Assembly (NCBI GenBank): GCA_048463395.1
Contig: DBFWPL010000021.1
Span: forward strand, 124,001-188,000
Source: JAGAJR01 sp048463395
Lineage (GTDB): Bacteria; Pseudomonadota; Alphaproteobacteria; RF32; CAG-239
Direction of reading: 5' to 3'
Length of the DNA stretch: 64,000 nucleotides
This document shows, piece by piece, positions 18,278 to 27,524 of this stretch (positions within the stretch are counted from its first letter, which is position 1; every line of letters begins with the position of its first letter). The position numbers and the translations under genes were made by a program. The notes under the pieces were generated by a model that was not told the DNA's origin, searched no databases, and saw nothing but the letters and a program-made list of their open reading frames with translations.

Positions 18278-18319
18278 CTTTGCGTCTTGATTAAAATTTG
18301 TTTTTAGGATTTTGTTGAT

Positions 18320-20197
18320 ATGATGGAATTTTTCAGAAAAATGCAAAACTCTTGGTTTGCTAAATCTATTCTTATTTTGACGGGCTTAAGCTTTGTTTCC
18401 CTTTTCGGTGTTGCCGGATACGTGGGCAGCGTCGGAAAAAATCAGCCGGTTATCAAAGTTGACGATTATCATGTAACCCAGGGCGAAATCTCTCATCAGT
18501 TTGATCAGGAACTTCAATTGGCCAAAAACCTGTTCGGAGACAATGTCGATATTAACGACAATATCAGAAACTCCATGCTGCAGGCAATTGTTCAAAAAGA
18601 ACTGCTCAACACCATTATCAAAAAAACAGCCGATGATCAAAATGTCAGCATCGGAGACGATTTGGTTCGCAAGGTTATTTTCTCTCAGGCTGACTTTATG
18701 GATGCCAACGGAAATTTCAGCAAAGAAAAGTTAAACAGAATTCTTGCCGCTTCCGGTTGGACAGAACAAAAATATGTCGACACCATTAAATTGGACATCA
18801 TCAAACAAATTTTAGTGCAAAATCCGGTTGATAATGTAAATGTTCCTAAAGTTTTGGCCGATAATCTGACCAAAGCCGCTAAACAGAAAAAAGTTTTCAA
18901 ATATATTAAAATTGATCCGGAAAAAGTAAAAATCGACCGCAAAATTACTCAGGACGAAGTTGAGCAATATTATCAGGACTTTAACGCTGAATTTATCGAA
19001 CCGGAACAAAGAGATGCTGATTTTATTCTTCTCTCTCCGGCGGATATTGCCAATAATATTCATCTTTCCGACGAAGAAATTGAAGCTTACTATCAGGAAA
19101 ATCTCTCCCGTTTTGAAGTTCCAGAAACCCGCGAAATTCTGCAAATGTCTTTTGATAATCAGGAAACAGCGGAAAAAGCCGCTCAGGAACTGAAATCAGG
19201 CAAAGATTTTTATGCCGTAGCCAAAGATGTTGCCGGACAGTCAAAAGAAGACACGCAACTTGGTTACGCGTCAAAAGATATGTTGATTGCCGATATGGCC
19301 GATGCCGTATTTGGTTTAAATAAAGGCGAATATGCCGGACCGGTTAAATCCGAAATGGGCTGGCATATTATGAAAGTCATCAATATCAAATCCGGTTCCA
19401 AAACCTCTTTGGCTCAAGCCAGAAAACAAATTGTCGAAGATTTGAAAAAAGAAAAATCTTATGATGAAGCTTATAATATTTCCAGCAACATTGAAGACCA
19501 AATCGGTGCCGGACAATCTTTGGAAGAAATCGCCAAAGGGATGAACGTAAGAATTTACTCTGTTAAAGGACTTACCGAAGACGGAAAAGTCAGAGTTCCT
19601 CCGCAAAAATATGCAAACATTGTTTCAACAACAGATTTTGTCGATACGGCATTTTCTTACAACAGCGGCGAACTCAGTCAGGTTGTCGAGACTGATGACG
19701 GTTTCATGGTTATGAGAGTTGCCAAAGTTGTCGATGCCCACCCTAAAGATATTGAAGAAGTCCGCGGGGAAATTGAAAAGCTTTGGGAAGCAAACGAAAA
19801 GACCGCTATTTCTCAGGAGATTGTCAATGATGTAATGCATGACTTGGAAAACGGGGATCGTTTGGAAGATGTTGCTATCAGATTTCAGTTGGCACATGAC
19901 ACAACGAAACCGTTAACCAGAAACGAGAAATTTGAAGGGCTGGCTCCTCAATATATGTATGAACTGTTTCAGGAGCCTAAAGATTCTGCAAAATTGATTG
20001 ACAATAAAGGTGTCCAAATTATTGCCGTCAACACCCAGATTATTCCGGACAACAACATCAGCGACAATGACATTAATGCCGTTAAACGTTCAACCAGGCT
20101 TGATTTATCTCAGGATATGGCCAAAACTTTGGTTGATGATTACGGTTCTGACTATGATGTTCGGGTTAAATACCGCCTTCTCGGTCTAGAAGACTGA
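18320..20197 (+). CDS. ppiD: Periplasmic folding chaperone PpiD (SurA/parvulin type)
   Basis: PpiD is an inner-membrane-anchored periplasmic chaperone at the Sec exit. The protein has an N-terminal anchor (FAKSILILTGLSFVSLFGVAGYV, about residues 14-36), a SurA_N-like helical domain (about 40-190), and a parvulin rotamase domain around residues 265-360 with LGYASKDMLIADMADAVFGLNKGE and SEMGWHIMKV. A second, degenerate parvulin-like unit follows. Length is 625 residues (E. coli 623). The second Met (MEFFRKM) is an equally possible start. It is divergent from tpiA, an arrangement common in alphaproteobacteria. Confidence 0.9.
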   Translation: MMEFFRKMQNSWFAKSILILTGLSFVSLFGVAGYVGSVGKNQPVIKVDDYHVTQGEISHQFDQELQLAKNLFGDNVDINDNIRNSMLQAIVQKELLNTIIKKTADDQNVSIGDDLVRKVIFSQADFMDANGNFSKEKLNRILAASGWTEQKYVDTIKLDIIKQILVQNPVDNVNVPKVLADNLTKAAKQKKVFKYIKIDPEKVKIDRKITQDEVEQYYQDFNAEFIEPEQRDADFILLSPADIANNIHLSDEEIEAYYQENLSRFEVPETREILQMSFDNQETAEKAAQELKSGKDFYAVAKDVAGQSKEDTQLGYASKDMLIADMADAVFGLNKGEYAGPVKSEMGWHIMKVINIKSGSKTSLAQARKQIVEDLKKEKSYDEAYNISSNIEDQIGAGQSLEEIAKGMNVRIYSVKGLTEDGKVRVPPQKYANIVSTTDFVDTAFSYNSGELSQVVETDDGFMVMRVAKVVDAHPKDIEEVRGEIEKLWEANEKTAISQEIVNDVMHDLENGDRLEDVAIRFQLAHDTTKPLTRNEKFEGLAPQYMYELFQEPKDSAKLIDNKGVQIIAVNTQIIPDNNISDNDINAVKRSTRLDLSQDMAKTLVDDYGSDYDVRVKYRLLGLED

Positions 20198-20216
20198 CAA
20201 ATCTTCTTTACATCCC

Positions 20217-20249
20217 AGAGCCCCGTTCAAAAACGGGGCTCTTTGTTTT
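20217..20249 (+). terminator. Terminator after ppiD
   Basis: Arms AGAGCCCCGTT / AACGGGGCTCT with a 4 nt loop, then TTGTTTT. Confidence 0.85.
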
Positions 20250-20336
20250 GAGACAAAAAAGTTGACAGAAATATTTTATCAGAGTAAATTTTATTTAATT
20301 ACCCATTAAATTGTTAATTTTTAATCTTTATATATT

Positions 20337-20720
20337 ATGTTTTGGAAAATCATTTTGGGAATTGCAATTATAATAATTGCAATCCCGTTGCTCATCAGAG
20401 TATTTTGTTGGTTTTTTGGTATTTTCACTGCTATCCGCTTAGCCTTGTCTTCCATTGATAAACAAGAAGAGCATTATGAGCGGGAAATCAGGTTTTTTCA
20501 AGAGTCCCCCCGGGAGTATCCCTCAAAACTCCTTCCCTCCTTAAAAACGTGTTGTGAGTTCTGGATTGATTATTGGAGTGAAGAAATTCGCAAACTCCCC
20601 GATGAAAGTGATGATGACTTTCAAGAACTTCTGGGCTATCAGAAAAAACAGCAAGAGTTTTGGAAACAAGCCATTGACAGTGTTAATACCGAAATCTGGC
20701 AGAGAGAATTTAGGAAATAA
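20337..20720 (+). CDS. Hypothetical single-pass membrane protein, 127 residues
   Basis: I do not recognise this protein. Residues 1-35 form one or two hydrophobic helices (IILGIAIIIIAIPLLIRVFCWFFGIF); the rest is a polar, helical cytosolic tail rich in Glu, Lys, Trp and Gln. No ribosome site is clear upstream of the ATG, but the frame is closed by terminators on both sides, which supports a real single-gene unit. Confidence 0.6.
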   Translation: MFWKIILGIAIIIIAIPLLIRVFCWFFGIFTAIRLALSSIDKQEEHYEREIRFFQESPREYPSKLLPSLKTCCEFWIDYWSEEIRKLPDESDDDFQELLGYQKKQQEFWKQAIDSVNTEIWQREFRK

Positions 20721-20731
20721 AACGACTTTCT

Positions 20732-20771
20732 GCAAAAAAGAGCCCTGTATCTTTACAAGGCTCTTTTTTTT
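20732..20771. terminator. Bidirectional terminator
   Basis: Arms AAAAAAGAGCC / GGCTCTTTTTTT with a 14 nt loop, between converging genes. Confidence 0.8.
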
Positions 20772-20783
20772 GTTTCTTATTGC

Positions 20784-21365
20784 TTACTCAATGCAGCAGT
20801 CAACCGCTTTACGAACAAAGGCCTTCATTTTTGCCAAAGCGGTTTGAGGAGCTTCTTCTTTTTTTGCCTCTTCGACAGGGACAACAGAGGATTGAACTTT
20901 AGCGGCTATTTTCTTAACATCCTCCACGTTGTCTTCAATCCATTTGGCATCGGCAATGTTCAGCATATTCATATTTAAGCCCCAAAACAGACAATACAGT
21001 TCATAAGCCTGATTAAACAAATCATAAGCCGTCTCTTTATTACCCAAGCTCTGTTGTTTTGTTCCGACTTCCATCAATCTCATGGAAGCCGCCAACAGGT
21101 GTTTGGATATGCACCAGACTTCCCCTTCGTAAGCCGGAATAATTTTTTGCATCAGATTTTTGCGTTTTTCACGGACTTCTTCAATCAAGTCATAAAAAGC
21201 ATTTTTACCGGTTTTGGCTCCGGAAAAGACCAAATGCTCTTCAATAGAGATTAAATTCATGATCGCAATGGTTAAATCCTGATCGGAAGACAAGTCTTTG
21301 GGATTAACTTTTTTGGAACTGTCTATTCTTTCGACAAACTCTTTGACGCTCTTAGCTTTAGCCAT
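20784..21365 (-). CDS. Hypothetical protein, 193 residues, predicted helical
   Basis: I do not recognise this protein. It looks soluble and mostly helical, with AYDLFNQAYELYCLFWGLN near the middle and a charged Glu/Lys/Ala linker (EEAKKEEAPQ) before a short C-terminal helix ending CC. I chose the third-codon ATG (21365) because the AAGGGAG site sits 6 nt before it and directly abuts the first ATG. It follows the CxxC membrane gene by 11 nt, so the two form an operon. Confidence 0.65.
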   Translation of the reverse strand: MAKAKSVKEFVERIDSSKKVNPKDLSSDQDLTIAIMNLISIEEHLVFSGAKTGKNAFYDLIEEVREKRKNLMQKIIPAYEGEVWCISKHLLAASMRLMEVGTKQQSLGNKETAYDLFNQAYELYCLFWGLNMNMLNIADAKWIEDNVEDVKKIAAKVQSSVVPVEEAKKEEAPQTALAKMKAFVRKAVDCCIE

Positions 21366-21376
21366 TTTCATCTCCC

Positions 21377-21904
21377 TTAGAAATTATACAAGTCGTTTGC
21401 CTGTCGGCAAAGCGGATAGTAATAGAAATAAGTACTGACCAAGGCCAAAGCAACAACAGGAACCGCAACTTTTTCAAAAGGAAAATGAGCATGTCCTCCG
21501 TTTCTGGCTTTCATCCATTGGTAAAAATCAGAAGAATAAACCATCACCAATGCTCCGACAATCGTACTGAAGAGGAACGGATCAATATAGAAAATCAAAA
21601 TAACATTCGGATTATATTGCAGATGAGAAATATACATAAACCCAATCATTGCCACACTGAAAAACAAAATCCAGAAATTGCGGCCTTTGAAGTTCCAACC
21701 TTTTTTATCAAACCATTTGATTGTCCAAAAGCCGATTAGGATCAGAAAAGCTCCGGCCCAAACACCGACGACGCTGTCATCCACGCCCAGATTTCTGGCA
21801 ATTTCTAAAGATGCTCCGACGGCAATGGTACAAACGGCACACGCCGGATTGGCCAAAGCCGGAGCAGCAGACAACAACAAACCTATAACTAAAAACAGGG
21901 TCAT
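21377..21904 (-). CDS. Hypothetical membrane protein with N-terminal CxxC motif
   Basis: A 175-residue protein with four to five predicted membrane helices. It begins with a signal-like helix ending in PALANPACAVCT, followed by a Gly/Val-rich helix with an RNLGVDDSVVGVWAGAFLI pattern. The CAVC pair directly after the signal could bind a metal or do thiol chemistry, but that is inference. I have a memory of similar unnamed proteins in other bacteria but no function. It lies 61 nt downstream of the SulP transporter start-to-stop line, with a terminator between them, and is cotranscribed with the 193-residue protein. Confidence 0.65.
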   Translation of the reverse strand: MTLFLVIGLLLSAAPALANPACAVCTIAVGASLEIARNLGVDDSVVGVWAGAFLILIGFWTIKWFDKKGWNFKGRNFWILFFSVAMIGFMYISHLQYNPNVILIFYIDPFLFSTIVGALVMVYSSDFYQWMKARNGGHAHFPFEKVAVPVVALALVSTYFYYYPLCRQANDLYNF

Positions 21905-21927
21905 TTTAAAATCCTTTCTGTTAAAAA

Positions 21928-21958
21928 TTTAGTGCTATTATTACCTAACAGCACTAAA
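21928..21958 (-). terminator. Terminator after the SulP gene
   Basis: Arms TTTAGTGCT / AGCACTAAA followed on the minus strand by TTTTTAA, lying between the SulP stop and the next gene. Confidence 0.65.
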
Positions 21959-21965
21959 AATCAAC

Positions 21966-23696
21966 TTATTTTTCCACTTTTTCCTGTTCCAGACCTTTCA
22001 AATATCTTCGGGTCATTTTCAGAGCGTTTTCGAAAGTCGACGCCGTGGAAATCGTATGATAATCAATTCCCTCTTTGGCAAAAGCATCGTGTAACACACG
22101 TCTGGGCTGCTTTTTCACATTAGAGAAGATAATCTTGGTATCGTATTTGCTCAGTTTTTTTACAAACTCAACAATAATGTTGGCTCCGGTTGCATCAACA
22201 ACAGGAACATATCCCATACGCAAAATCAAGACTTTGGGAACATCGTTTATTTTTTTGAAAAAATTGGACACCTGAGAAGCTCCGCCGAAGAATAGCGGAC
22301 CGGAAAAACGCAGAGACATAACACCGTTTTCGTGCAAAATCTCTGTCAAATCCCGACCGCCGCCGATATTTTCAAGTACGGTTTCATCGGTTTCAATTTC
22401 AATCTCGCGGCTCATCCGGTGCATAAATATGATGCTGGCCATAATAAAGCCTACGGAAATAGCCGTGTTCAAATCGACCAGAACCGTTAAAAGCAAGGTT
22501 ACCAAAAGCGTATATCTGTCTCCTTTCGGTCCTTTGACAAGTTTTATAATTTTATCCAAGTTAAGCATGTTCCAGCCGATTAAAACCAATACGGCAGACA
22601 GGCAGGCCAACGGAATATATTTTGCCGCCGGAGACAAAACCAACATAAATACTAAAAGGAATACCGACTGCATTACACCCGCCATCGGAGAATAAGCATT
22701 GGCTTTGAAGTTGGTTGCCGTACGGGCAATGGCTCCCGTGGCCGGAACACCGGTAAAGAAAACGCACATCAAGTTGGCAATACCTTCCCCTATTAATTCG
22801 GAGTTGGAATTATGGTTATCACCACTCATACCGTCTACAACCGTTGCACTCAGTAAAGATTCAACTCCGGCTAAAAAAGCAATGGTTAATCCGCTCGGCA
22901 TAACTTTCAAAGCTAAATCCAAATCAAAATGAGGCATTGTCGGCATTGGCAGAAAATGCGGAATACCGCCAAACTTATTGCCGATTGTGTCAATTTGAAG
23001 TCCAAACCAGCCAAAGACAACGACAATCAATGTGGCTCCAACCACACTGACCAAATATGCCGGAAGTTTTGGCTTTTTTATCTGTACATAAAAGATTGCT
23101 CCAAAGGAAAAAATCGTAATCAAAACAGAAAAAATGCTTAATTTATCCATATTAGCCAAGTATGTTTTCCATTTTGGCAAAAACTCAGCAGGAACGGATT
23201 CAATCTGCAGTCCCAGCAAATCTTTAATCTGAGTTGAAATCAGTAAAATACCGATACCGGCCGTAAAACCGATAACTACCGGATACGGAATATACTTAAT
23301 GTAAGTTCCCAATTTCATAAAACCGGCAAGCAGTAAAACCACTCCGGCAATAATCATTGACATTGCCAAACCGTCATAGCCGTATTTTTGCATGATACTG
23401 AAAATAACAACGACAAACGCTCCGGTCGGTCCGCCGATTTGATAACGGCTTCCGCCTAAAAAGGCGATAAAAAATCCGGCAACAATCGCCGTGTATAATC
23501 CTTGTGCCGGCGTTACGCCCGAAGCAATTGCCAAAGCCATGGCCAGAGGGATGGAAATGACAGCTACCGTCATTCCGGCAATGCAGTCTCTCTTAAACTT
23601 TTCTGCGGTATATTTTTTCTTCAGCAAAATTTCAAATAATTTCGGAGAAAAATTTCTCCCATATGATTCTGTAATTTTCTTTACATATTCCAACAT
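21966..23696 (-). CDS. SulP-family anion transporter with STAS domain
   Basis: A 576-residue SLC26/SulP permease, moving sulfate, bicarbonate or another anion by proton or sodium coupling. The SulP signature is seen in DCIAGMTVAVISIPLAMALAIASGVTPAQGLYTAIVAG and QIGGPTGAFVVV, with about 12 hydrophobic segments. Residues about 450-560 form a STAS domain (VMSLRFSGPLFFGGASQV…VLILRMGYVPVVDATGA). The anion cannot be told from sequence. No carbonic anhydrase gene is next to it. Confidence 0.9.
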   Translation of the reverse strand: MLEYVKKITESYGRNFSPKLFEILLKKKYTAEKFKRDCIAGMTVAVISIPLAMALAIASGVTPAQGLYTAIVAGFFIAFLGGSRYQIGGPTGAFVVVIFSIMQKYGYDGLAMSMIIAGVVLLLAGFMKLGTYIKYIPYPVVIGFTAGIGILLISTQIKDLLGLQIESVPAEFLPKWKTYLANMDKLSIFSVLITIFSFGAIFYVQIKKPKLPAYLVSVVGATLIVVVFGWFGLQIDTIGNKFGGIPHFLPMPTMPHFDLDLALKVMPSGLTIAFLAGVESLLSATVVDGMSGDNHNSNSELIGEGIANLMCVFFTGVPATGAIARTATNFKANAYSPMAGVMQSVFLLVFMLVLSPAAKYIPLACLSAVLVLIGWNMLNLDKIIKLVKGPKGDRYTLLVTLLLTVLVDLNTAISVGFIMASIIFMHRMSREIEIETDETVLENIGGGRDLTEILHENGVMSLRFSGPLFFGGASQVSNFFKKINDVPKVLILRMGYVPVVDATGANIIVEFVKKLSKYDTKIIFSNVKKQPRRVLHDAFAKEGIDYHTISTASTFENALKMTRRYLKGLEQEKVEK

Positions 23697-23840
23697 TTTA
23701 TTCTTTCCGTTTATTCATATTTTCACTTCATTAAATTCGGCGTTAAGAAATACAACTTTCAGATTTTGTGTCAAGTCCCGGGGGTATTTTTTGTATTGAA
23801 ATACACAATTTTTTTTGTTATCTTGCCCGCGGAGAAAAAC

Positions 23841-25196
23841 ATGGAAAGCATCACGTCATATCTTAAACAAATCGCCAAGTTATCTTTGCCGATTACGGTG
23901 TCTTTTATTGCTGTCGGCTTGATGAATATCGTTGACACAATGATTGTCGGTAACTATCAAACCGGACAATTGGCTTACATCGGGTTAGCCAATTCCGTTT
24001 TTGTGGTTTTGTTTACTATTCCGATGGGACTCCTGCAAGGGGTTATGATTAAATCATCTCAAAAATTCGGAGCCAGAAAATTTGCCTCTTGCGGCAAAAT
24101 TTATCATGAAGGAAGAAAATATTCCGTTTGGCTTTCGGTTATTTTTACGGCTATCGGACTTAACGGAAAAGCCATCTTGATGTTTTTGGGACAAGACAAG
24201 GAAATGATTGAGCATTCCGTAAAAGTGCTTAACGTTTTTGTGGTGTCCATCCCTTTCATTTTGATTTACGCCAATATCAACTTCTTTTTACAATCAATTA
24301 AGCGACCGTATGTCGCCATGTATGGAATTTTGGTTGCCAATTTTATCAATCTGGCAATTAATCCCATATTGGTTTACGGGAAATTCGGTTTTCCGGAATT
24401 AGGTGCCGTCGGTTCGGCTACATCGACCTTAATCGTCCGAATCTTTCTCGCTTTTTATATGATTTATTATATTTACCGGATGAGAAGAAATCCTAAGTTA
24501 AACAAACGTTTTGGTTTGGACAGAAGCTATGAAACCTGGTGGAACGACAGCAAAAACACCCGAAAAATAGGTTATGGCGTAGCGATTGTGGTAGTTGCCA
24601 CCAACGGTTCTTTTTCTCTGGTAAGCACTTTTGCCGGCTGGATGGGACAACATATTATGGCGACGTTCATTATTCTTATAAACGTAAATACCTTTCTGTT
24701 TATGATTTGTTTTGCTATAGCTCAGGCCACATCCATTGTTACCGCTAATGCTTACGGTAAAAGAGATATGACCGGTATTATCGCAACGGTTAAATCCGGA
24801 TACATTATTTCGTTGTCAGTCATGGCGGTAATGCAATCTGTCATTTATTTCTTTCCGAATCAGATTTTTGGGATATTTACAAACGATGCAACGGTTATGG
24901 CTTACATTCATGCTTTAATCTTTTATTTTATGTTTGATCTTTTTATTGATACCCTGCCTTTGAATATTAACTTTGCCCTCAACGGCAGAAGCGACGTGAA
25001 AATTCCGACCATCAACCAAGTTATTTCTTATCTGGTGGTCAGGGTTACCGCCTGCTATTTGTTGGCATTCCATTTTAACTTGGGATTGAAAGGCTTGATT
25101 TTAGGTTTGGCCTGCGGCGGAATATCCTCGCTTATTCTCAACGCCTCTCGTTTTATTTATATCATTCAAAGAGATAAAAAAAGAGCCTGTCTTTAA
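23841..25196 (+). CDS. MATE-family efflux transporter
   Basis: A 12-helix Na+- or H+-driven exporter of the MATE/MOP superfamily, 451 residues from the ATG at 23841, which has a GGAGA ribosome site. The N-terminal half contains LSLPITVSFIAVGLMNIVDTMIVGNY and the second half repeats the fold from about residue 240. Its cargo is unknown. An upstream in-frame Met at 23766 would add a non-conserved stretch without a ribosome site. The last codons are part of the terminator of the converging fprA gene. Confidence 0.9.
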   Translation: MESITSYLKQIAKLSLPITVSFIAVGLMNIVDTMIVGNYQTGQLAYIGLANSVFVVLFTIPMGLLQGVMIKSSQKFGARKFASCGKIYHEGRKYSVWLSVIFTAIGLNGKAILMFLGQDKEMIEHSVKVLNVFVVSIPFILIYANINFFLQSIKRPYVAMYGILVANFINLAINPILVYGKFGFPELGAVGSATSTLIVRIFLAFYMIYYIYRMRRNPKLNKRFGLDRSYETWWNDSKNTRKIGYGVAIVVVATNGSFSLVSTFAGWMGQHIMATFIILINVNTFLFMICFAIAQATSIVTANAYGKRDMTGIIATVKSGYIISLSVMAVMQSVIYFFPNQIFGIFTNDATVMAYIHALIFYFMFDLFIDTLPLNINFALNGRSDVKIPTINQVISYLVVRVTACYLLAFHFNLGLKGLILGLACGGISSLILNASRFIYIIQRDKKRACL

Positions 25197-25208
25197 GAAC
25201 AGGCTCTT
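25181..25208 (-). terminator. Terminator after fprA, inside the MATE 3' end
   Basis: Arms AAGAGCCTGT / ACAGGCTCTT followed on the minus strand by TTTTTATC. The hairpin overlaps the last 16 bases of the converging MATE gene and probably serves both. Confidence 0.8.
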
Positions 25209-25213
25209 AAACT

Positions 25214-26392
25214 TTAGGCGATCATTGCTTTGACGCGTTCCTTGATTTTATCAACCGCATCTGATTTCGGAGTATATTTCTCCTCAAACGGTTCAACGGT
25301 TTCCCAACCCAATGATTCAAATACGGATTGGATGTTTTTTGTTACCCCCTGTTTCCAACCGTAAGAGCCGAAGGCAAAACCTTTTTTGTTTTTGGGAGCC
25401 AAGCCCTTCATATAAGTTACAAAGCCGGCAACACGAGGGAATAACTCATTATTCAAAGTCGGGCTGCCGATACAAATATATTTTGCATCCAAAAAGTCTA
25501 CCATAACTTCAGAAACGTTCTTTACACTCAGGCAGTGTTTGACAACGGGAATACCGGCATCCTGAAAGACGGACATGACAGCTTCCGCCAAAGTTGCCGT
25601 GGCTCCCCACATTGTATCGTAAACAACAACGGCTTTACCTTCGTTTTTACCGCTGGCCCATTTAGCATAAGCCCCGAGAATTGCGTTGACTTCATCTGCT
25701 CCCTGCCAGATACACCCGTGAGACGGAGCAATCATTTCAATCTCCAAGCCCAAATCTCCGGCTGTGTTCAGAGCTTTTTCAGCCTGTGCTCCGTAAGGAA
25801 ACAAAATATTGGCGTAATAGCTTTTGGCCTCACGCATGACAACATCAAAAGGAGCATCTTTTACAAAAATCGTATCGGTTGCAAAGTGTTGTCCGAAACC
25901 GTCGTTTGACAGCAAAAGTTTGTCTTCTTTAACATAAGTCATCATCGAATCCGGCCAGTGCAGCATCGGTGTCGTTACAAATTCCAACGTTCTTTTGCCG
26001 ATTGAAATGCTGTCTCCGGTTTTTACCAGTTCATATTCCCAACCGGTCGTATCAAAATGATCTTCCAGTGCTTTTTTACCGGCAGCGTTGGTAATGATTT
26101 TGGCCTGAGGTGCCAGTTTCATAATAACCGGAATATTACCGGAATGGTCCATTTCCACATGGTTGACCACGAGATAAGAAATTTTTGAAAAATCGGTAAC
26201 GCTTTTTACTCTGGCAATCATTTCATCAGACATATAATGTTTGACACCATCAACCAACGTGATTTTTTCATCCATAAGCACATAAGAGTTATAAGTTGAG
26301 CCGTGCGGAGTGCTGTAACCATGAAACTCAACAAGGTTCCAGTCTTTAACACCTACCCAGTACACACCTTTTTTTACTTCAACTGCATTCAT
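25214..26392 (-). CDS. fprA: Flavodiiron protein (FprA, oxygen/NO reductase)
   Basis: A type A flavodiiron protein that reduces oxygen to water, or nitric oxide to nitrous oxide, in anaerobes, with electrons from rubredoxin or a similar donor. The metallo-beta-lactamase-like domain has the diiron ligand motif NHVEMDHSG (HxExDH), then LHWPDSM and APSHGCIW. The flavodoxin domain begins KAVVVYDTMWGATATLAEAV with FMN loop GSPTLNNE and ends near residue 390. The Met at 26392 (MNAVEVKKG) has a GGAG site 6 nt upstream; the Met at 26404 has none. It is divergent from the perR-rbr pair. Confidence 0.93.
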   Translation of the reverse strand: MNAVEVKKGVYWVGVKDWNLVEFHGYSTPHGSTYNSYVLMDEKITLVDGVKHYMSDEMIARVKSVTDFSKISYLVVNHVEMDHSGNIPVIMKLAPQAKIITNAAGKKALEDHFDTTGWEYELVKTGDSISIGKRTLEFVTTPMLHWPDSMMTYVKEDKLLLSNDGFGQHFATDTIFVKDAPFDVVMREAKSYYANILFPYGAQAEKALNTAGDLGLEIEMIAPSHGCIWQGADEVNAILGAYAKWASGKNEGKAVVVYDTMWGATATLAEAVMSVFQDAGIPVVKHCLSVKNVSEVMVDFLDAKYICIGSPTLNNELFPRVAGFVTYMKGLAPKNKKGFAFGSYGWKQGVTKNIQSVFESLGWETVEPFEEKYTPKSDAVDKIKERVKAMIA

Positions 26393-26486
26393 TACTTTCT
26401 CCATATTTCAGTTTTATCAGAATGTCCTTATACATAATACTTAAAATCTTCATTGACAATCTCTTAAATTTAATTATAAACAATAA

Positions 26487-26501
26487 CGATAATTATTATC
26501 A
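26487..26501. promoter_or_regulatory. Fur/PerR-type operator between fprA and perR
   Basis: GATAATTATTATC is a perfect 6-1-6 inverted repeat. With its flanks it matches the 7-1-7 Fur/PerR consensus (TGATAATnATTATCA) at all but the first base. It lies 15 nt before the perR start in the shared gap with fprA, so the regulator may control both directions. Confidence 0.7.
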
Positions 26502-26515
26502 TTTATGAGAAGCAT

Positions 26516-26905
26516 ATGAAATATTCAAAACAAAGAGAGTTAATTCTGAAAGTGTTACAAGAAAACATGGTTCATCCATCGGCGGACTATGTTTATGAAC
26601 TTGTAAAGAAAGAACTGCCCAACATCAGCTTGGCAACCGTGTACAGAAATCTCAATTCTCTTGCCGAGAGCGGTATTATCCGACGTATTCACGGATTGGA
26701 CAATGCCGTGCGGTTTGATCATAATATGTGTAATCATTATCATTTTATTTGCACAAAATGTAATAAAGTTTATGATGTCCCGTATGACATCGCTCCGGAA
26801 CTTTCCGATAAATTATCTGAAAAAACCGGATTGAACGCTGAGACTTGTGACATAACTTTCAAAGGGATTTGTCATCAGTGCCAAAAGAAAAAACAAACTA
26901 ATTAG
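26516..26905 (+). CDS. perR: Fur-family regulator, PerR-like
   Basis: A 129-residue metal-dependent repressor of the Fur family. The winged-helix domain contains PSADYVYELVKKELPNISLATVYRNL, the DNA-recognition helix of Fur/PerR proteins. The dimerisation domain has the regulatory metal ligands in VRFDHNMCNHYHFIC and two CxxC pairs (CTKC and CHQC) that form the structural zinc site typical of PerR. Position next to rubrerythrin and flavodiiron genes, with a Fur/PerR box just upstream, supports a peroxide-sensing role rather than iron uptake control. It is followed by rbr after 12 nt. Confidence 0.88.
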   Translation: MKYSKQRELILKVLQENMVHPSADYVYELVKKELPNISLATVYRNLNSLAESGIIRRIHGLDNAVRFDHNMCNHYHFICTKCNKVYDVPYDIAPELSDKLSEKTGLNAETCDITFKGICHQCQKKKQTN

Positions 26906-26917
26906 GAGATCTATATT

Positions 26918-27457
26918 ATGGAACTTAAAGGCTCTAAAACAGAACAAAACTTAAAAGACGCATTTGCAGGCGAATCTATGGCTCGCAACAAATATACTTA
27001 TTATGCCTCCAAAGCCAAAAAAGAAGGTTATAACATTATTGCCGATAAATTTGAACAGACGGCCAATAACGAAAAAGAACACGCAAAACTGTGGTTCAAA
27101 CTTCTGCACAACAATGAAGTTCCCGGCACAATGGATAACCTCAAAGATGCTGCTTCCGGTGAGAATTACGAGTGGACCGAAATGTATGCCCGCATGGCTC
27201 AGGAAGCCAAAGAAGAAGGCTTTACAAAAATCGCTTATTTGTTTGATGCCGTAGCTAAAATTGAAAAAGGTCACGAAGAAAGATATCAGGCATTGTTGGA
27301 CTCTTTGTGCGAGGGCAAAATTTTTGAACGCCCGACAAAAGTTATTTGGGAATGTGCTAACTGCGGACACAGAGTTGAATCTCCGAAAGCTCCTGAAAAA
27401 TGCCCTGTTTGCGATCATCCGAAAGCTTATTTCTTTGAGCTTCAGGAAGAATTTTAA
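26918..27457 (+). CDS. rbr: Rubrerythrin
   Basis: A non-haem diiron peroxidase that removes hydrogen peroxide in anaerobes. The ferritin-like domain carries FAGESMARNKY, the ExxH motif in NNEKEHAKL and the second IEKGHEERY. The C-terminal rubredoxin-like domain has WECANCGH and CPVCDHPKAYF, giving the four Cys iron ligands. Length is 179 residues. An AGGAG site precedes the ATG. It is cotranscribed with perR and would be induced when PerR is oxidised. Confidence 0.96.
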   Translation: MELKGSKTEQNLKDAFAGESMARNKYTYYASKAKKEGYNIIADKFEQTANNEKEHAKLWFKLLHNNEVPGTMDNLKDAASGENYEWTEMYARMAQEAKEEGFTKIAYLFDAVAKIEKGHEERYQALLDSLCEGKIFERPTKVIWECANCGHRVESPKAPEKCPVCDHPKAYFFELQEEF

Positions 27458-27472
27458 TATTCTTCTTTTTAG

Positions 27473-27508
27473 AAAAAAAACTCCTCTGTTCAGAGGAGTT
27501 TTTTTTGA
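27473..27508. terminator. Bidirectional terminator between rbr and csp
   Basis: A palindrome with arms AAAAAAACTCCTCTG / CAGAGGAGTTTTTTT gives strong T-runs on both strands, ending both converging genes. Confidence 0.9.
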
Positions 27509-27524
27509 TGGTAAAAAGATTAAC

